Shown piece after piece: positions 17,609 through 28,546 of a stretch of 64,000 nucleotides of DNA. The position numbers were made by a program, and so were the translations under genes. The stretch covers positions 102,411-166,410 of the forward strand of contig NZ_BJDY01000001.1 of the NCBI RefSeq assembly GCF_005405385.1. Direction: 5' to 3'. The notes beneath the pieces were generated by a model. That model ran no database searches and was not told the origin of the DNA. It saw only the letters and a list, made by a program, of their open reading frames with translations. Every line of letters begins with the position of its first letter. Position 1 is the stretch's first letter. Source of the DNA: Lactiplantibacillus mudanjiangensis. GTDB lineage: Bacteria > Bacillota > Bacilli > Lactobacillales > Lactobacillaceae.

Positions 17609-19366
17609 ATGAAAAAACAATTATGTGCTATTTTGACAGCGGTCACAACTGGCCTGTTACTAACGGCTTGTTCAATGGCAAGCAAAACGCAAACGGTTGA
17701 AGGCACTGGAACGGGGAAACATGGTGAGATTAAAGTTGCGGTGACGTTTAAAGGCAATAAGATTGAAAAGATCAAGGTCTTAAGTCAAAACGAAAATAAA
17801 GTCTTGGCGAAACCAGTCTATAGCCAGCTAAAGGATACGATTGTCGCTAAAAATTCAACGGATGTTGATGTGATTAGTGGGTCAACGTATACGAGCAAAG
17901 GGTATATCGCGGCGATCAATGCAGCAGTTAAAAAGGCCGGGATTACCTTAAAAACAACGAAGACAAAGTCGAAGTCAACGGAACCAAAAGTTGGCAAAAC
18001 TAATCATTTTGATGTTGTGGTGGTCGGTTCCGGTGGTGGTGGCTTTAGTGCCGCAATCGAAGCTAAAAAAGCCGGTAAAAAGGTGGCTATCATTGAAAAG
18101 ATGCCAACCGTTGGGGGCAATACGTTGATTTCCGGTGGTGAAATGAATGCCCCTGGTAACTGGGTCCAAAAGAAGCTCGGTATCAAAGGAGACTCCGTAA
18201 AGAGCTACTACAAAGACACCATGAAAGGTGGCGACTACCTCGGTGATCCGAAGATGGTGCACATTTTAGCCAATAATGCGCTAGGTTCAGCGAAGTGGTT
18301 GCGTAATGATATTCATGTGAAATTCATCAATGATCAACTGTTCCAATTTGGGGGACATAGCTATAAACGGGCGCTGATCCCAGTAGGACATACGGGACAA
18401 GAGTTGGTCACCAAGTTGGACAAGAAAGCTAAATCATTGAAGATTCCAATTTATACCAATATGAAGGCCAAAAGTTTAATTAAACGTAATGACCGAATTG
18501 TCGGCGTTAAAGCTCGGTATCAAGATAAAAAGAATGTGACGTTCAATGCTAAAAAGGCCGTGATTTTAACGACTGGTGGTTTTGGATCGAACGTAAAAAT
18601 GCGGACCAAATATAACAAAGAATATGACAAACGCTACAAGTCAACGGATACAGCCGGTACGATGGGTGATGGAATCGTGATGGCACAAAACGTTGGGGCC
18701 AAGTTAACGAATATGAAATATATTCAAACGTACCCAATTGCTAATCCGAAGACGGGGATGATTTCCTTGTTGGCTGATACGCGTTTTGATGGCGCAATTT
18801 TAGTCAACCAAGAAGGCAATCGCTTTGTTGAAGAATTGGAACGGCGTGATGTCATTTCTAAGGCGATCTTAAAACAAACCGGTGGCTACACGTATCAAAT
18901 CTGGAATGATAAGATTGATGGGATTTCTAAGACGAAAGCTGCTCATAAAGCGGAATACAACGAATTGATCAAACAAGGATTACTTTATAAAGCTGATACG
19001 ATCGATGAATTGGCCAAGGACTTCAAGATTGATCCGGCCGCTTTAAAAGCCACAATCAAAAAAGTCAATCGTTACGCCAAAACGGGTAAAGATAAAGACT
19101 TCCATCATCGGGCTGGGTTAGTCTCTTTAGCTAAAGGGCCTTACTATATTGAAAAAGCGGTGCCATCTGTGCATCATACGATGGGTGGTCTGGTGATCAA
19201 TGAAAAGACCGAAGTGCTCAATAAAAAGGGTAAAGCCATTCCAGGTTTATATGCCGCTGGTGAATTAACGGGTGTTATCCAGGGGTCTAACCGCTTAGGT
19301 GGTAACGCGATCGCCGATATCATCACGTTTGGTCGGATTGCGGGTAAGACAGCAGGAAAACTTTAA
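17609..19366 (+). CDS. Surface-anchored FMN/FAD reductase of the fumarate reductase family
   Basis: The 585-aa lipoprotein (lipobox LLTAC, Cys near 21) has an FMN-binding domain at about 35-115. Its DVDVISGSTYTS motif is where flavin transferase ApbE attaches FMN to a Thr. From about 133 comes a FAD domain with VVVGSGGGGFSAAIEAK. The fumarate reductase core includes FVEELERRDV, HHTMGGLVI and the C-terminal AAGELTGVIQGSNRLGG. It should reduce an external acceptor such as fumarate, urocanate or an acrylate, fed by extracellular flavin electron transfer. The actual substrate is not readable. It is divergent from, and probably controlled by, the adjacent two-component system. Confidence 0.9.
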   Translation: MKKQLCAILTAVTTGLLLTACSMASKTQTVEGTGTGKHGEIKVAVTFKGNKIEKIKVLSQNENKVLAKPVYSQLKDTIVAKNSTDVDVISGSTYTSKGYIAAINAAVKKAGITLKTTKTKSKSTEPKVGKTNHFDVVVVGSGGGGFSAAIEAKKAGKKVAIIEKMPTVGGNTLISGGEMNAPGNWVQKKLGIKGDSVKSYYKDTMKGGDYLGDPKMVHILANNALGSAKWLRNDIHVKFINDQLFQFGGHSYKRALIPVGHTGQELVTKLDKKAKSLKIPIYTNMKAKSLIKRNDRIVGVKARYQDKKNVTFNAKKAVILTTGGFGSNVKMRTKYNKEYDKRYKSTDTAGTMGDGIVMAQNVGAKLTNMKYIQTYPIANPKTGMISLLADTRFDGAILVNQEGNRFVEELERRDVISKAILKQTGGYTYQIWNDKIDGISKTKAAHKAEYNELIKQGLLYKADTIDELAKDFKIDPAALKATIKKVNRYAKTGKDKDFHHRAGLVSLAKGPYYIEKAVPSVHHTMGGLVINEKTEVLNKKGKAIPGLYAAGELTGVIQGSNRLGGNAIADIITFGRIAGKTAGKL

Positions 19367-19381
19367 ATTGCTAATTTCTCA

Positions 19382-19415
19382 AACGGCGAACCGAAACTGG
19401 GTCGCCGTTTTTTTT
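19382..19415 (+). terminator. Reductase gene terminator
   Basis: AACGGCGA pairs with TCGCCGTT around a 12-base loop, followed by a T-run. Confidence 0.85.
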
Positions 19416-19420
19416 AAAAC

Positions 19421-19474
19421 AAAAAACCTGTTATTCATATAACCGAGTTTTGCTCGACTATCAATAACAGGCTT
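19421..19474 (-). terminator. Terminator of the toxin-antitoxin pair
   Basis: On the minus strand CCTGTTATT pairs with AATAACAGG, with a small inner CGAG/CTCG hairpin, followed by TTTTTT. Confidence 0.75.
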
Positions 19475-19481
19475 GATGCTT

Positions 19482-19835
19482 TTAGAAAATTTGTTTCGCA
19501 CGTTTTAGCAAATCTTTAACGATTTTTGGTTGAAGATGGCCAATTATTTTTCCGTGACGACCTTCAAAGTCAAAATTTGGCATTTGATAGGTCACAATGC
19601 TGCCGTGGATACCACTGGCGATATCGGCAATTGGAACATACATTGGCCCATTTCTTAGTTTTGAAGTAATTGGCATGCCAATAATCATGCCGGTATAAGC
19701 GTTATACTGAGTCTTTGAGATCACAACAAATGGTCTTCTGATATTCCCAACGGCCGGATCATGTCCGCCTTCTTCGTGACCAACATGGGGTTCAGCATCA
19801 ATCATAATTAAGTCACCTTGTTTTGGACTTACCAT
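19482..19835 (-). CDS. MazF/PemK-family endoribonuclease toxin
   Basis: The 117-aa product has the PemK/MazF barrel pattern: PKQGDLIMIDAEPHVGHEEGG at the N-terminus, GNIRRPFVVISKTQYNAYTGMII in the middle and GSIVTYQMPNFD after it. The family cleaves mRNA at short sequences. The Arg in RRPFVVIS and the Thr of the IVTYQ segment fit the catalytic positions. Its ATG overlaps the antitoxin stop by seven bases with GGAAGG just ahead, so synthesis is coupled to the antitoxin. The length, and the insertion around HEEGGHDP, are usual for the lactobacillar variant. Confidence 0.88.
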   Translation of the reverse strand: MVSPKQGDLIMIDAEPHVGHEEGGHDPAVGNIRRPFVVISKTQYNAYTGMIIGMPITSKLRNGPMYVPIADIASGIHGSIVTYQMPNFDFEGRHGKIIGHLQPKIVKDLLKRAKQIF

Positions 19836-20113
19836 TCGACGCCTTCCTTACCAACGGAGGATATTAAACCGTAGTTGCCATCAAGTTCTAGATTTTTTTG
19901 AAAATCAACGGTAGCATACTCACCATTAGTCCAGGGGTTATCATCTCGACTGACTGGCTGGTATTCGAGCGTACCATCAGCTTTTTTTCGTAGAATAAAT
20001 TTAGTGTTATCAGTTACGCCGGCCGAAACTGGCACAGTTAACATTAATGAGTTACCGACTTTTCGAGTGGCATATTCACCGATAATACGGCTTTTTGAAC
20101 TAGCTTTTTTCAT
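19829..20113 (-). CDS. MazE-type antitoxin with AbrB-like DNA-binding domain
   Basis: The 94-aa product opens with a swapped-hairpin pattern, GEYATRKVGNSLMLTVP (about residues 11-27), typical of AbrB/MazE DNA-binding domains. It ends with an acidic/aromatic tail (TVDFQKNLELDGNYGLIS) that should wrap the toxin. I start it at ATG 20113, after AGGAGGG; upstream in-frame codons lie in the promoter. It should neutralise the MazF-type toxin and repress its own promoter at the adjacent palindrome. Confidence 0.85.
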   Translation of the reverse strand: MKKASSKSRIIGEYATRKVGNSLMLTVPVSAGVTDNTKFILRKKADGTLEYQPVSRDDNPWTNGEYATVDFQKNLELDGNYGLISSVGKEGVEW

Positions 20114-20128
20114 TGTCAGCCCTCCTTT

Positions 20129-20148
20129 TGTATAAACTAGTATATACA
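20129..20148. promoter_or_regulatory. Palindromic operator of the toxin-antitoxin operon
   Basis: TGTATA and TATACA flank AACTAGTA, immediately upstream of the antitoxin ribosome site. This is the usual place for an autoregulatory site, and the sequence also contains promoter-like TATA hexamers. Confidence 0.5.
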
Positions 20149-20408
20149 CAGGATGAGCTGATTTCAAGTGAATAAGCTTAATGAGTAGCTAAAAATAACT
20201 TATTCTGTAAACAGAAAATGACTACGGATTTTTAGATGTGTGGCAGTTGTTCCACCTTCTTTATGAGATGGCGACTTAAAAGTAGCTTACACCAACCTGG
20301 TTGCGCTAAAATAAGATGAACGAATTCGGAACCTTTAACTTGTCCAGTACCTTACTACAGGTTGTAAGCTGATTTCATCACCAAATTATTGGACGAGGAG
20401 TTGTTTAA

Positions 20409-21347
20409 ATGTTAGCCATTTTAATTGGATTAACGATCGGAATCGGGCTACCGATTCAAACGAGTATTAATTCGCGTTTGCGTGATTCCGTGGGATCGCC
20501 ATTTTTAGCGTCATTGGTGTCATTTACGATTGGGACCGTGTTTTTAGCAATTGTCACATTGACGCTAGATCATACGCTTTTATTTTCGGCGGGATTATTT
20601 GCGTCGCAACCGTGGTGGCTATGGCTCGGTGGCCTGTTTGGGGTTATTTATCTAACGGGAAATATTTTACTGTTTCCGAAATTAGGTAGCGTACAAACGG
20701 TTATCATGCCTGTTTTAGGTCAGATTTTGATGGGGTTGTTGATTGATAATTATGGCTGGTTTGACTCAAAAGTGACGGCGTTAACGGTCACACGCGGGTT
20801 AGGGGCGTTGTTGGTCTTACTCGGTGTGATTTGTACGGTTGCACTGAGCAACTACCTAGCTAATCGGCATCAAGTTGCAGAAACTAAACCGGCGCCAGGA
20901 TTGTGGCTTTGGCGATTAACTGGGGTGTTAACTGGGATGCTAAGTGCTTCACAAACGGCGGTTAACGGGCATTTGGGTGTCGTTTTAGGTTCATCATTAG
21001 AGGCCGCACTTGTGTCATTTTTTGTGGGTGCTGTTGCTTTATTATTGATCGTGCTAGTGACACGGACACCTGTCCAATTGGCAACGCCAGCCTCAGCCAC
21101 GCATAATCCATGGTGGATGTGGGTTGGTGGATTAATTGGTGCGCTATATGTGCTTGGCAACGTGGTCCTCGTACCAATTGTCGGCACTGGTCTAGCTGTC
21201 GTGATTGTGCTAGTTGGTCTAATGGCAGGGAGCTTACTCATTGATCAGTTCGGCTGGTTAGGTGCAAAACGACATCCAATTACGATGGTACAAGTTGTGG
21301 GACTCGTGATCATGATTGTGGGTGTGGTTTTGATTCGGTTAGTTTAA
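20409..21347 (+). CDS. DUF606/YdcZ-type DMT-superfamily transporter
   Basis: The 312-aa product has ten predicted spans made of two copies of the five-span DUF606 unit. First copy: GLPIQTSINSRLRDSVGSPF...SFTIGTVFLA. Second copy: GMLSASQTAVNGHLGVVLGSS...SFFVGAVALL. Each copy is followed by WWMWLGG/WWMWVGG-type and LGNIL/LGNVV motifs. Such proteins belong to the drug/metabolite transporter superfamily; the substrate is unknown. Ribosome site GAGGAG lies nine bases before the ATG. The 240 bp upstream hold only its promoter region and nothing else I can identify. Confidence 0.82.
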   Translation: MLAILIGLTIGIGLPIQTSINSRLRDSVGSPFLASLVSFTIGTVFLAIVTLTLDHTLLFSAGLFASQPWWLWLGGLFGVIYLTGNILLFPKLGSVQTVIMPVLGQILMGLLIDNYGWFDSKVTALTVTRGLGALLVLLGVICTVALSNYLANRHQVAETKPAPGLWLWRLTGVLTGMLSASQTAVNGHLGVVLGSSLEAALVSFFVGAVALLLIVLVTRTPVQLATPASATHNPWWMWVGGLIGALYVLGNVVLVPIVGTGLAVVIVLVGLMAGSLLIDQFGWLGAKRHPITMVQVVGLVIMIVGVVLIRLV

Positions 21348-21375
21348 AAGGAATATAGAATTTAATTCTAGCAAA

Positions 21376-21410
21376 AAGGAGCCAGCGTGTGATTACGTTG
21401 GCTTCTTTTT
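21376..21410 (+). terminator. Terminator after the DUF606 transporter gene
   Basis: GGAGCCAGCG pairs with CGTTGGCTTC and is followed by TTTTT. Confidence 0.75.
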
Positions 21411-21519
21411 ATAACCAATCATTTTGTCATTAAAATATAATCAAAATAATCTTTATTGATAGCGTTTAACTATAATAATCTGAAAGTGAATAAAATCACA
21501 ATGTGTTAGTAGAAGAACG

Positions 21520-21921
21520 GTGCTTATTGTCTTGCCAGGAGTAATTGCAGTTAACGGTACATTGGCAGTTACTGGTACCGCAGTGATGACTAAAGGAATA
21601 AATGACTTAGTTAATGGTGTGACAACAACTCAGTTTAATAATGGTGATCGACCGGAAAGTCGCACCTTTGCAAAAGGGATTGAGGGAAAATACAATGGAA
21701 AAAAAGTACATTATCGAGTGGATGCAGAACCACAAGGTAAAAAGCTACAAATCCAGTGTAATGAAAATAAAGTTCCTGATTTTAGATTGAAATATGAAAA
21801 AATAAATTCAATTAAAGATGCCATTGAACAAATTCCAAAAGCTGTGAAAAAAAATTTAACTCAAGGAAAATTACAGGATATGGCAAAAGCTGTATATCGA
21901 GCTGCTCAGTCATTAAAATAG
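21520..21921 (+). pseudogene. C-terminal remnant of a polymorphic (LXG-like) toxin
   Basis: The open part encodes 133 aa. It begins in a hydrophobic Gly/Ala/Val stretch (VNGTLAVTGTAVMTKG) like the pre-toxin linker of LXG proteins. It ends in a Lys-rich domain (GKKVHYRVDAEPQGKKLQI, then KAVKKNLTQGKLQDMAKAVY). There is no ribosome site at the GTG and an in-frame stop 31 bases upstream, so the N-terminal delivery domain is absent. The next gene starts 11 bases after its stop, as immunity genes do. The stretch is clearly AT-richer than its flanks. Toxin identity is inferred from layout and the linker, not from a recognised catalytic motif. Confidence 0.5.
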
Positions 21922-21932
21922 AGGAGAAGTAT

Positions 21933-22460
21933 ATGATTGCATTTGTTAAAATTGAGGATAGTAGTGTTGATGTTAATATCGGTTATACAGAAATTGCAGA
22001 AAAAATTTGGGGTTTTCAGTATAGTCAGACACCGATTTTCGTCAACCATGATAGTTACGGTATTGATTCTAATAATGGTTTCTTTTTGAGCTTTTCATTA
22101 TTTTTATCAGATTATACAAAAAGATGGATACCGGTAGAAGGTAGTTGGGACTCGACAAATTTAATGGTACGTCAGGTTAAAAAGAATCCAGATCAGATTG
22201 TCATTATGACTGGATTTGAACAAGAACTCTTGATTAATCAAAAAGGTTTTTATAATTTAGTCGCTTATATTGCTAAACATATTGGCGGCAAAATTATGGT
22301 TGGTGAAAATGGTGATTGGATCGATCTAGCTACTTTTTCTAATAAATATCACGAAATTATGACAACTCCATTTGCCGAAGCAGTTGATAAAAGCATTGAG
22401 TATGGTAGCCAATTTGCACCAGGTAAAGAAGAACCAGGAATGGATCGGTATTTTTATTGA
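21933..22460 (+). CDS. Putative immunity protein, copy 1
   Basis: The 175-aa product is cytoplasmic and acidic, with no signal peptide or span. Its most conserved part relative to the next gene is FEQELLINQKGFYNLVAY (about residues 90-107). It starts 11 bases after the toxin remnant with GAGGAG ahead of the ATG. Together with the duplication, this is the typical setting of an immunity gene protecting against a cognate contact-dependent toxin. I cannot name the immunity family with certainty. Confidence 0.6.
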   Translation: MIAFVKIEDSSVDVNIGYTEIAEKIWGFQYSQTPIFVNHDSYGIDSNNGFFLSFSLFLSDYTKRWIPVEGSWDSTNLMVRQVKKNPDQIVIMTGFEQELLINQKGFYNLVAYIAKHIGGKIMVGENGDWIDLATFSNKYHEIMTTPFAEAVDKSIEYGSQFAPGKEEPGMDRYFY

Positions 22461-22494
22461 TCAGATTATTGACTAGTTGGACTGGAGGAAGCTA

Positions 22495-23022
22495 ATGATT
22501 GCCTTTGTTAAGTTTGACTCTAGTGAAGCAAATGTAAGTATTGATTATATCAAGCTAGCTGAGAAAGTCTGGGGATTTGAATATAGTGAAATGCCGATAT
22601 TTGTGAATCACGGTGGTATTAAGCTAGATTCACATGACGGATTTTATCTTGATTTTTCCCTATTTTTGTCAGATTATACGGAAAAGTGGGTATCGGTAAA
22701 AGTTGGCTGGGATTCGACTGAGTTAATGATTAATCTAGTTAAGAATGTTCCAAATCAGATTGCAATCATGACCGCGTTTGAACAAGAACTTTTAATTAAT
22801 CAAAAGGGATTCTATAATTTAGTGGCTTATATTGCAAAGAATGTTAACGGTGAGATCATGGTTGGCGAAAACAGTGACTGGATTGATTTAACCACTTTCA
22901 CTAATCAGTATCGTGAAATTATGACGGTACCATTTGCAGAAGCGGTTGATCAAAGTATCAAATTTGGTAGTCAGCATGCACCAGGTAAGAAAGATTCAGG
23001 AACTGATCGTTACCTTTATTAG
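22495..23022 (+). CDS. Putative immunity protein, copy 2
   Basis: The 175-aa product aligns without gaps to the product of the gene just upstream; I count about 116 identical positions (two thirds). Conserved blocks are WGF, PIFVNH, FSLFLSDYT, the FEQELLINQKGFYNLVAYIAK region (about 90-110), IMVGEN, DWIDL and PFAEAVD. The start is ATG 22495, after GGAGG. Divergence concentrates in residues 6-50 and at the C-terminal tail, as expected if the two copies neutralise different toxin variants. Both copies look intact although the toxin is not. Confidence 0.6.
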   Translation: MIAFVKFDSSEANVSIDYIKLAEKVWGFEYSEMPIFVNHGGIKLDSHDGFYLDFSLFLSDYTEKWVSVKVGWDSTELMINLVKNVPNQIAIMTAFEQELLINQKGFYNLVAYIAKNVNGEIMVGENSDWIDLTTFTNQYREIMTVPFAEAVDQSIKFGSQHAPGKKDSGTDRYLY

Positions 23023-23051
23023 ATAAAAAACATTCAAATCAAGAATAACTG

Positions 23052-23105
23052 GGCGTCTTGTTGGGTGTGATGCGTTTGCTGTCACCACAACAAGGCGCTT
23101 TTTAA
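23052..23105 (+). terminator. Terminator after the immunity genes
   Basis: GCGTCTTGTTG pairs with CAACAAGGCGC, extended by GTG/CAC inside, and is followed by TTTTT. Confidence 0.8.
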
Positions 23106-23212
23106 ATTCGAAAAATAGCTTAATTAGATAAATTAAACGGATATTAGTTAAAAATGTATCTCGATAAACCACGATAATAACCAGTATCAACAAGTTAACG
23201 AGGTGAAGTGTG

Positions 23213-25529
<2,317 letters not shown>

Positions 25530-25537
25530 GTGGCCTG

Positions 25538-26689
25538 ATGCAAAAACGATTAATTGGGTCTTTATTGGCGATTTCGTTACTACCGATGACTACTGGAATT
25601 GTGGCTAGTGCAACGCCGCAGCTAGCGATGGCGTTTCCAACAGCAAACGCGACCACGCTAAATTTAGTCGTGACGTTACCATCCTTTGCGATGATGGTCT
25701 TGGTCTTAGCGAGTCAAGTTTTGGTACAGCGCTGGGGATCAAAGCGTCTTGTGATTATCGGGCTAGGTCTAGTCGCCATTGCGGCCGGATTAGCGATGGT
25801 CGCGCCGACTATCAAGTGGCTGTTAGCGGCCCGGTTGTTATTGGGTGTCGGACTAGGATTGTACAATGCGTTAGCGGTTAGTTTGATTAGTCGGCTATTT
25901 CAAGGGGCTCAACGGCAACGCTTATTAGGCTATCAAAACGCGGTGCAAGGATTGGGCGCCTTAGTTGGGGCATTAGCGGTTGCTGGGGTGCTTTTGATTA
26001 GTTGGCGGGCAGCCTTTGGTTTTTATTTGATCAGTCTACCGATTATGTTGGCTTATCTTAAGAATGTCCCTGAGGTCTCATTCAAGACTCCAGTGCAAGC
26101 CGCGCCAACGTTAACATCATCGCAGTGGGTTAAGATTGGTGCGCAAGCAGGGTTGTTATTTGTCTTGATGACGTTTTACATGTTAGCGACCCTCAAATTA
26201 CCAAGTTTGATGGTCACTAGAAAGTTGGGGACCAGTTCAGCCGGGGCCATGCTGCTAGTTGTCATGTCTTTAGGGACCGTACTAGCGGGGCTAAGCTATC
26301 AGTGGGTCAAACAGCATTGTCAAATAGCGACAAGCTTAGTGGGAACCCTAGCCATGTTGGGCGGTTATTTAGCCTTACTGGGTCCGGCTAGTCGGTGGTG
26401 GTTAGTCAGCAGTGCTTTACTCATCGGGTTGAGTTTTGGCTGGTTTGTTCCGAATGTTTTTGGGACGGTTACTCAGATTGTTTTACCGGTTCAAGCCAAT
26501 CTAGTGACGACCATATTGATGACTAGTTCCAACTTAGCTAACTTTAGCGCATCATTTGTGTTGGTCTGGTTGACACCAACGGGAAATCAAACACAATTCA
26601 TTTGGCACAGTTTATTTATTTTAGGCAGTTTAAGTAGTTTTCTAGTTATTCGCCAATTCATGTTTCGGCGGATAACGTCAATGAATTAA
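25538..26689 (+). CDS. MFS transporter (probable sugar or glycoside porter)
   Basis: The 383-aa product has twelve predicted spans. Between spans 2 and 3 lies VQRWGSKRLVIIGL, the MFS A-motif region. ARLLLGVGLGLYNAL and FQGAQRQRLLGYQNAVQGLG follow. The latter motif is shared with the MFS porter at 33608, so the two belong to one subfamily. Location as third gene after a ROK kinase and a GH1 phospho-glycosidase suggests uptake of the unphosphorylated substrate; efflux is the alternative. Ribosome site GTAGGTGG lies ahead of the ATG. Confidence 0.85.
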   Translation: MQKRLIGSLLAISLLPMTTGIVASATPQLAMAFPTANATTLNLVVTLPSFAMMVLVLASQVLVQRWGSKRLVIIGLGLVAIAAGLAMVAPTIKWLLAARLLLGVGLGLYNALAVSLISRLFQGAQRQRLLGYQNAVQGLGALVGALAVAGVLLISWRAAFGFYLISLPIMLAYLKNVPEVSFKTPVQAAPTLTSSQWVKIGAQAGLLFVLMTFYMLATLKLPSLMVTRKLGTSSAGAMLLVVMSLGTVLAGLSYQWVKQHCQIATSLVGTLAMLGGYLALLGPASRWWLVSSALLIGLSFGWFVPNVFGTVTQIVLPVQANLVTTILMTSSNLANFSASFVLVWLTPTGNQTQFIWHSLFILGSLSSFLVIRQFMFRRITSMN

Positions 26690-26699
26690 GGGGAGTTTA

Positions 26700-26884
26700 A
26701 CTTGCCACCTACCGTTCGCCCACATTGAGCCGGAACGCTGTGGGTGGACCGGTTCAGCCAAAAAGCGGTCTGAACCGTCGTTTTGAACCACAAAAACCGT
26801 GTTTCAAAAGCGCCAGGCTCTAAGCGATAAATCGCTAAGAGCTTCCCACGGCTGGGCTCAATGTGGACTCACTCTCGGTTATAG
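26700..26884 (-). repeat. Partial copy of the MITE-like element (right half only)
   Basis: This matches the second block of full copies in reverse, from ACTTGCCACCTACCG through the CTAAGCGATAAATCGCTAAG hairpin to CACTCTCGGTTATAG. The left half and both terminal repeats are absent. Confidence 0.88.
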
Positions 26885-26894
26885 TCAATGGACT

Positions 26895-26936
26895 AAAAAA
26901 ACTGGACCAAGCAATGATTGCTTAGTCCAGTTTTTT
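26895..26936. terminator. Bidirectional terminator
   Basis: AAAAAACTGGAC...GTCCAGTTTTTT encloses CAAGCAAT/ATTGCTTA. It serves the MFS gene and the convergent ABC permease gene. Confidence 0.9.
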
Positions 26937-26946
26937 ACCAGAAATT

Positions 26947-28545
26947 TTAGCTAAATTGTTGCCAAAACGATTGATGGTAGTGCCATAAGAGGCCACCTGA
27001 AATTAAACCGACGATCACAAAGGCTAAGATGTTTAGCGCTAATGCCATGGAAGCAAACGCAGTGATGATCAAGCTGTAAGTAATCAGAATCACGGCGCTG
27101 ATAATCACACTGACCATCATATTGAGGACTAGGCCGACATTTCCCGAACCGCGGTTAAAGAGCTGAGTCACGTTGGTCCAATTAGTAGAACGTAAATGAT
27201 AATCACGAATAAAGTAGTGTTGTGAGAATAAGTAAGTTCCCCAAGCAACGCCTAACATTAGGGCCAGGTCTAAGGCAAATGGTAACCGTACAACTATCGC
27301 CACAATGAGCGCCAGCATGACATTAATCAGAACTTGTAACCAATATCCTAATTGGAACTTTTGATGTAAATATTGCGACATGGGAATCGGCGTGGCCTTG
27401 ATAAACTCAAAGTTTAGCTTATCAAGTGAGATTAAATTAGCAACTAACGAGGCTTGATTAACAGTGAATGCAGCGACGGCCAGTCCACCAACAAATAAAA
27501 CGCCTAACCAATTTAAGGAAAGGTGACTCAAATTAGTGGTTGATCCCGAAAAAAGAAACGTCATGACAAACACTAACGGCAGGAGCACCGAGTTACTAAA
27601 GAGTTGCAGGATAAGATTGGGTTCTTTTAACAGCTGAAACTGATAGGCACGTAACCCCTGATTAAGATTACGATGGTGACCGGCCCGATGAGTGGTATGG
27701 GTACTGCCTAGCGCGTTGTTGACTTGGGTTAATTGTTCGACCAAGTGAGTTAAGACTAAACGCCAAGTTAGCGTCAACAAGACTAGTAGCAACGCAATCG
27801 TACCAGCCCAAGTCATTAAGCTGACGGGACTAGTTGGGGTTGTAAACACTTTAAAAAATGGAAATAAAGGTTTAATGACGGCACGATCCATACTAGTGCC
27901 GGTATCATTGGCCGAGCTACGATTGATCAAGTATAGTCCACCAATAATCAAGGTCATGTTGAGTCCGAGCAACAGATTCATGACCATCTTTTGATGTGCT
28001 TGGAAGAATTTTAGTTTGGTTAAACCAAAGACTAGTAGTGAACACGCCGCTAAGATAATTCCTAAGAGAAACACGTACATTAGCATAGCCATCAAAATTG
28101 CCAAAAGCACGAAAACATGCGCACGAATCGCCGTGAACATAAAAATTAGAAATAACGGGGTGGTAAATGGAATACTATTGAAGACAACGACTAAAAGTTT
28201 ACTGATAAAAATTTCTTGATTACGAAAAGGGAGTGGTAGATAGTCAACAAGATCATTACCAGAAAAAAAGACATTATAAATCCCAGAAATACTCTGTGAC
28301 ACACCAAGTAGGATGAATAATCCGAGGTAAAAGGTAAACATTCCAGGCATTTTGCTCAAATTAAACATGGCTATTGATAAGCCATAAATCCCTAGAAAAA
28401 GAATCGTATTCAAATAGAATTGGTGTGTTAGCTTTCGACTAAGTGTTTTCCCGGAAGCGCCTTTTTTTCGAAGACGATCGGTGATTTGTGGATTAACTAG
28501 GCGTAAATTAACCGCCAGTAAGGCTTTTAACTGCCGTTTATTCAT
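26947..28545 (-). CDS. ABC transporter permease
   Basis: The 532-aa product has about twelve membrane spans, with a charged N-terminus (NLRLVNPQITDRLRKKGAS) and clusters of spans at about 45-240, 305-390 and 400-525. The layout resembles large ABC-2-type exporters with two six-span halves. It starts at ATG 28545, one base after the ATPase stop, with AAGGTGA supplied by the end of that gene. Together they form a two-gene exporter; the substrate (drug, peptide or lipid) cannot be read. Confidence 0.85.
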   Translation of the reverse strand: MNKRQLKALLAVNLRLVNPQITDRLRKKGASGKTLSRKLTHQFYLNTILFLGIYGLSIAMFNLSKMPGMFTFYLGLFILLGVSQSISGIYNVFFSGNDLVDYLPLPFRNQEIFISKLLVVVFNSIPFTTPLFLIFMFTAIRAHVFVLLAILMAMLMYVFLLGIILAACSLLVFGLTKLKFFQAHQKMVMNLLLGLNMTLIIGGLYLINRSSANDTGTSMDRAVIKPLFPFFKVFTTPTSPVSLMTWAGTIALLLVLLTLTWRLVLTHLVEQLTQVNNALGSTHTTHRAGHHRNLNQGLRAYQFQLLKEPNLILQLFSNSVLLPLVFVMTFLFSGSTTNLSHLSLNWLGVLFVGGLAVAAFTVNQASLVANLISLDKLNFEFIKATPIPMSQYLHQKFQLGYWLQVLINVMLALIVAIVVRLPFALDLALMLGVAWGTYLFSQHYFIRDYHLRSTNWTNVTQLFNRGSGNVGLVLNMMVSVIISAVILITYSLIITAFASMALALNILAFVIVGLISGGLLWHYHQSFWQQFS

Positions 28546-28546
28546 G

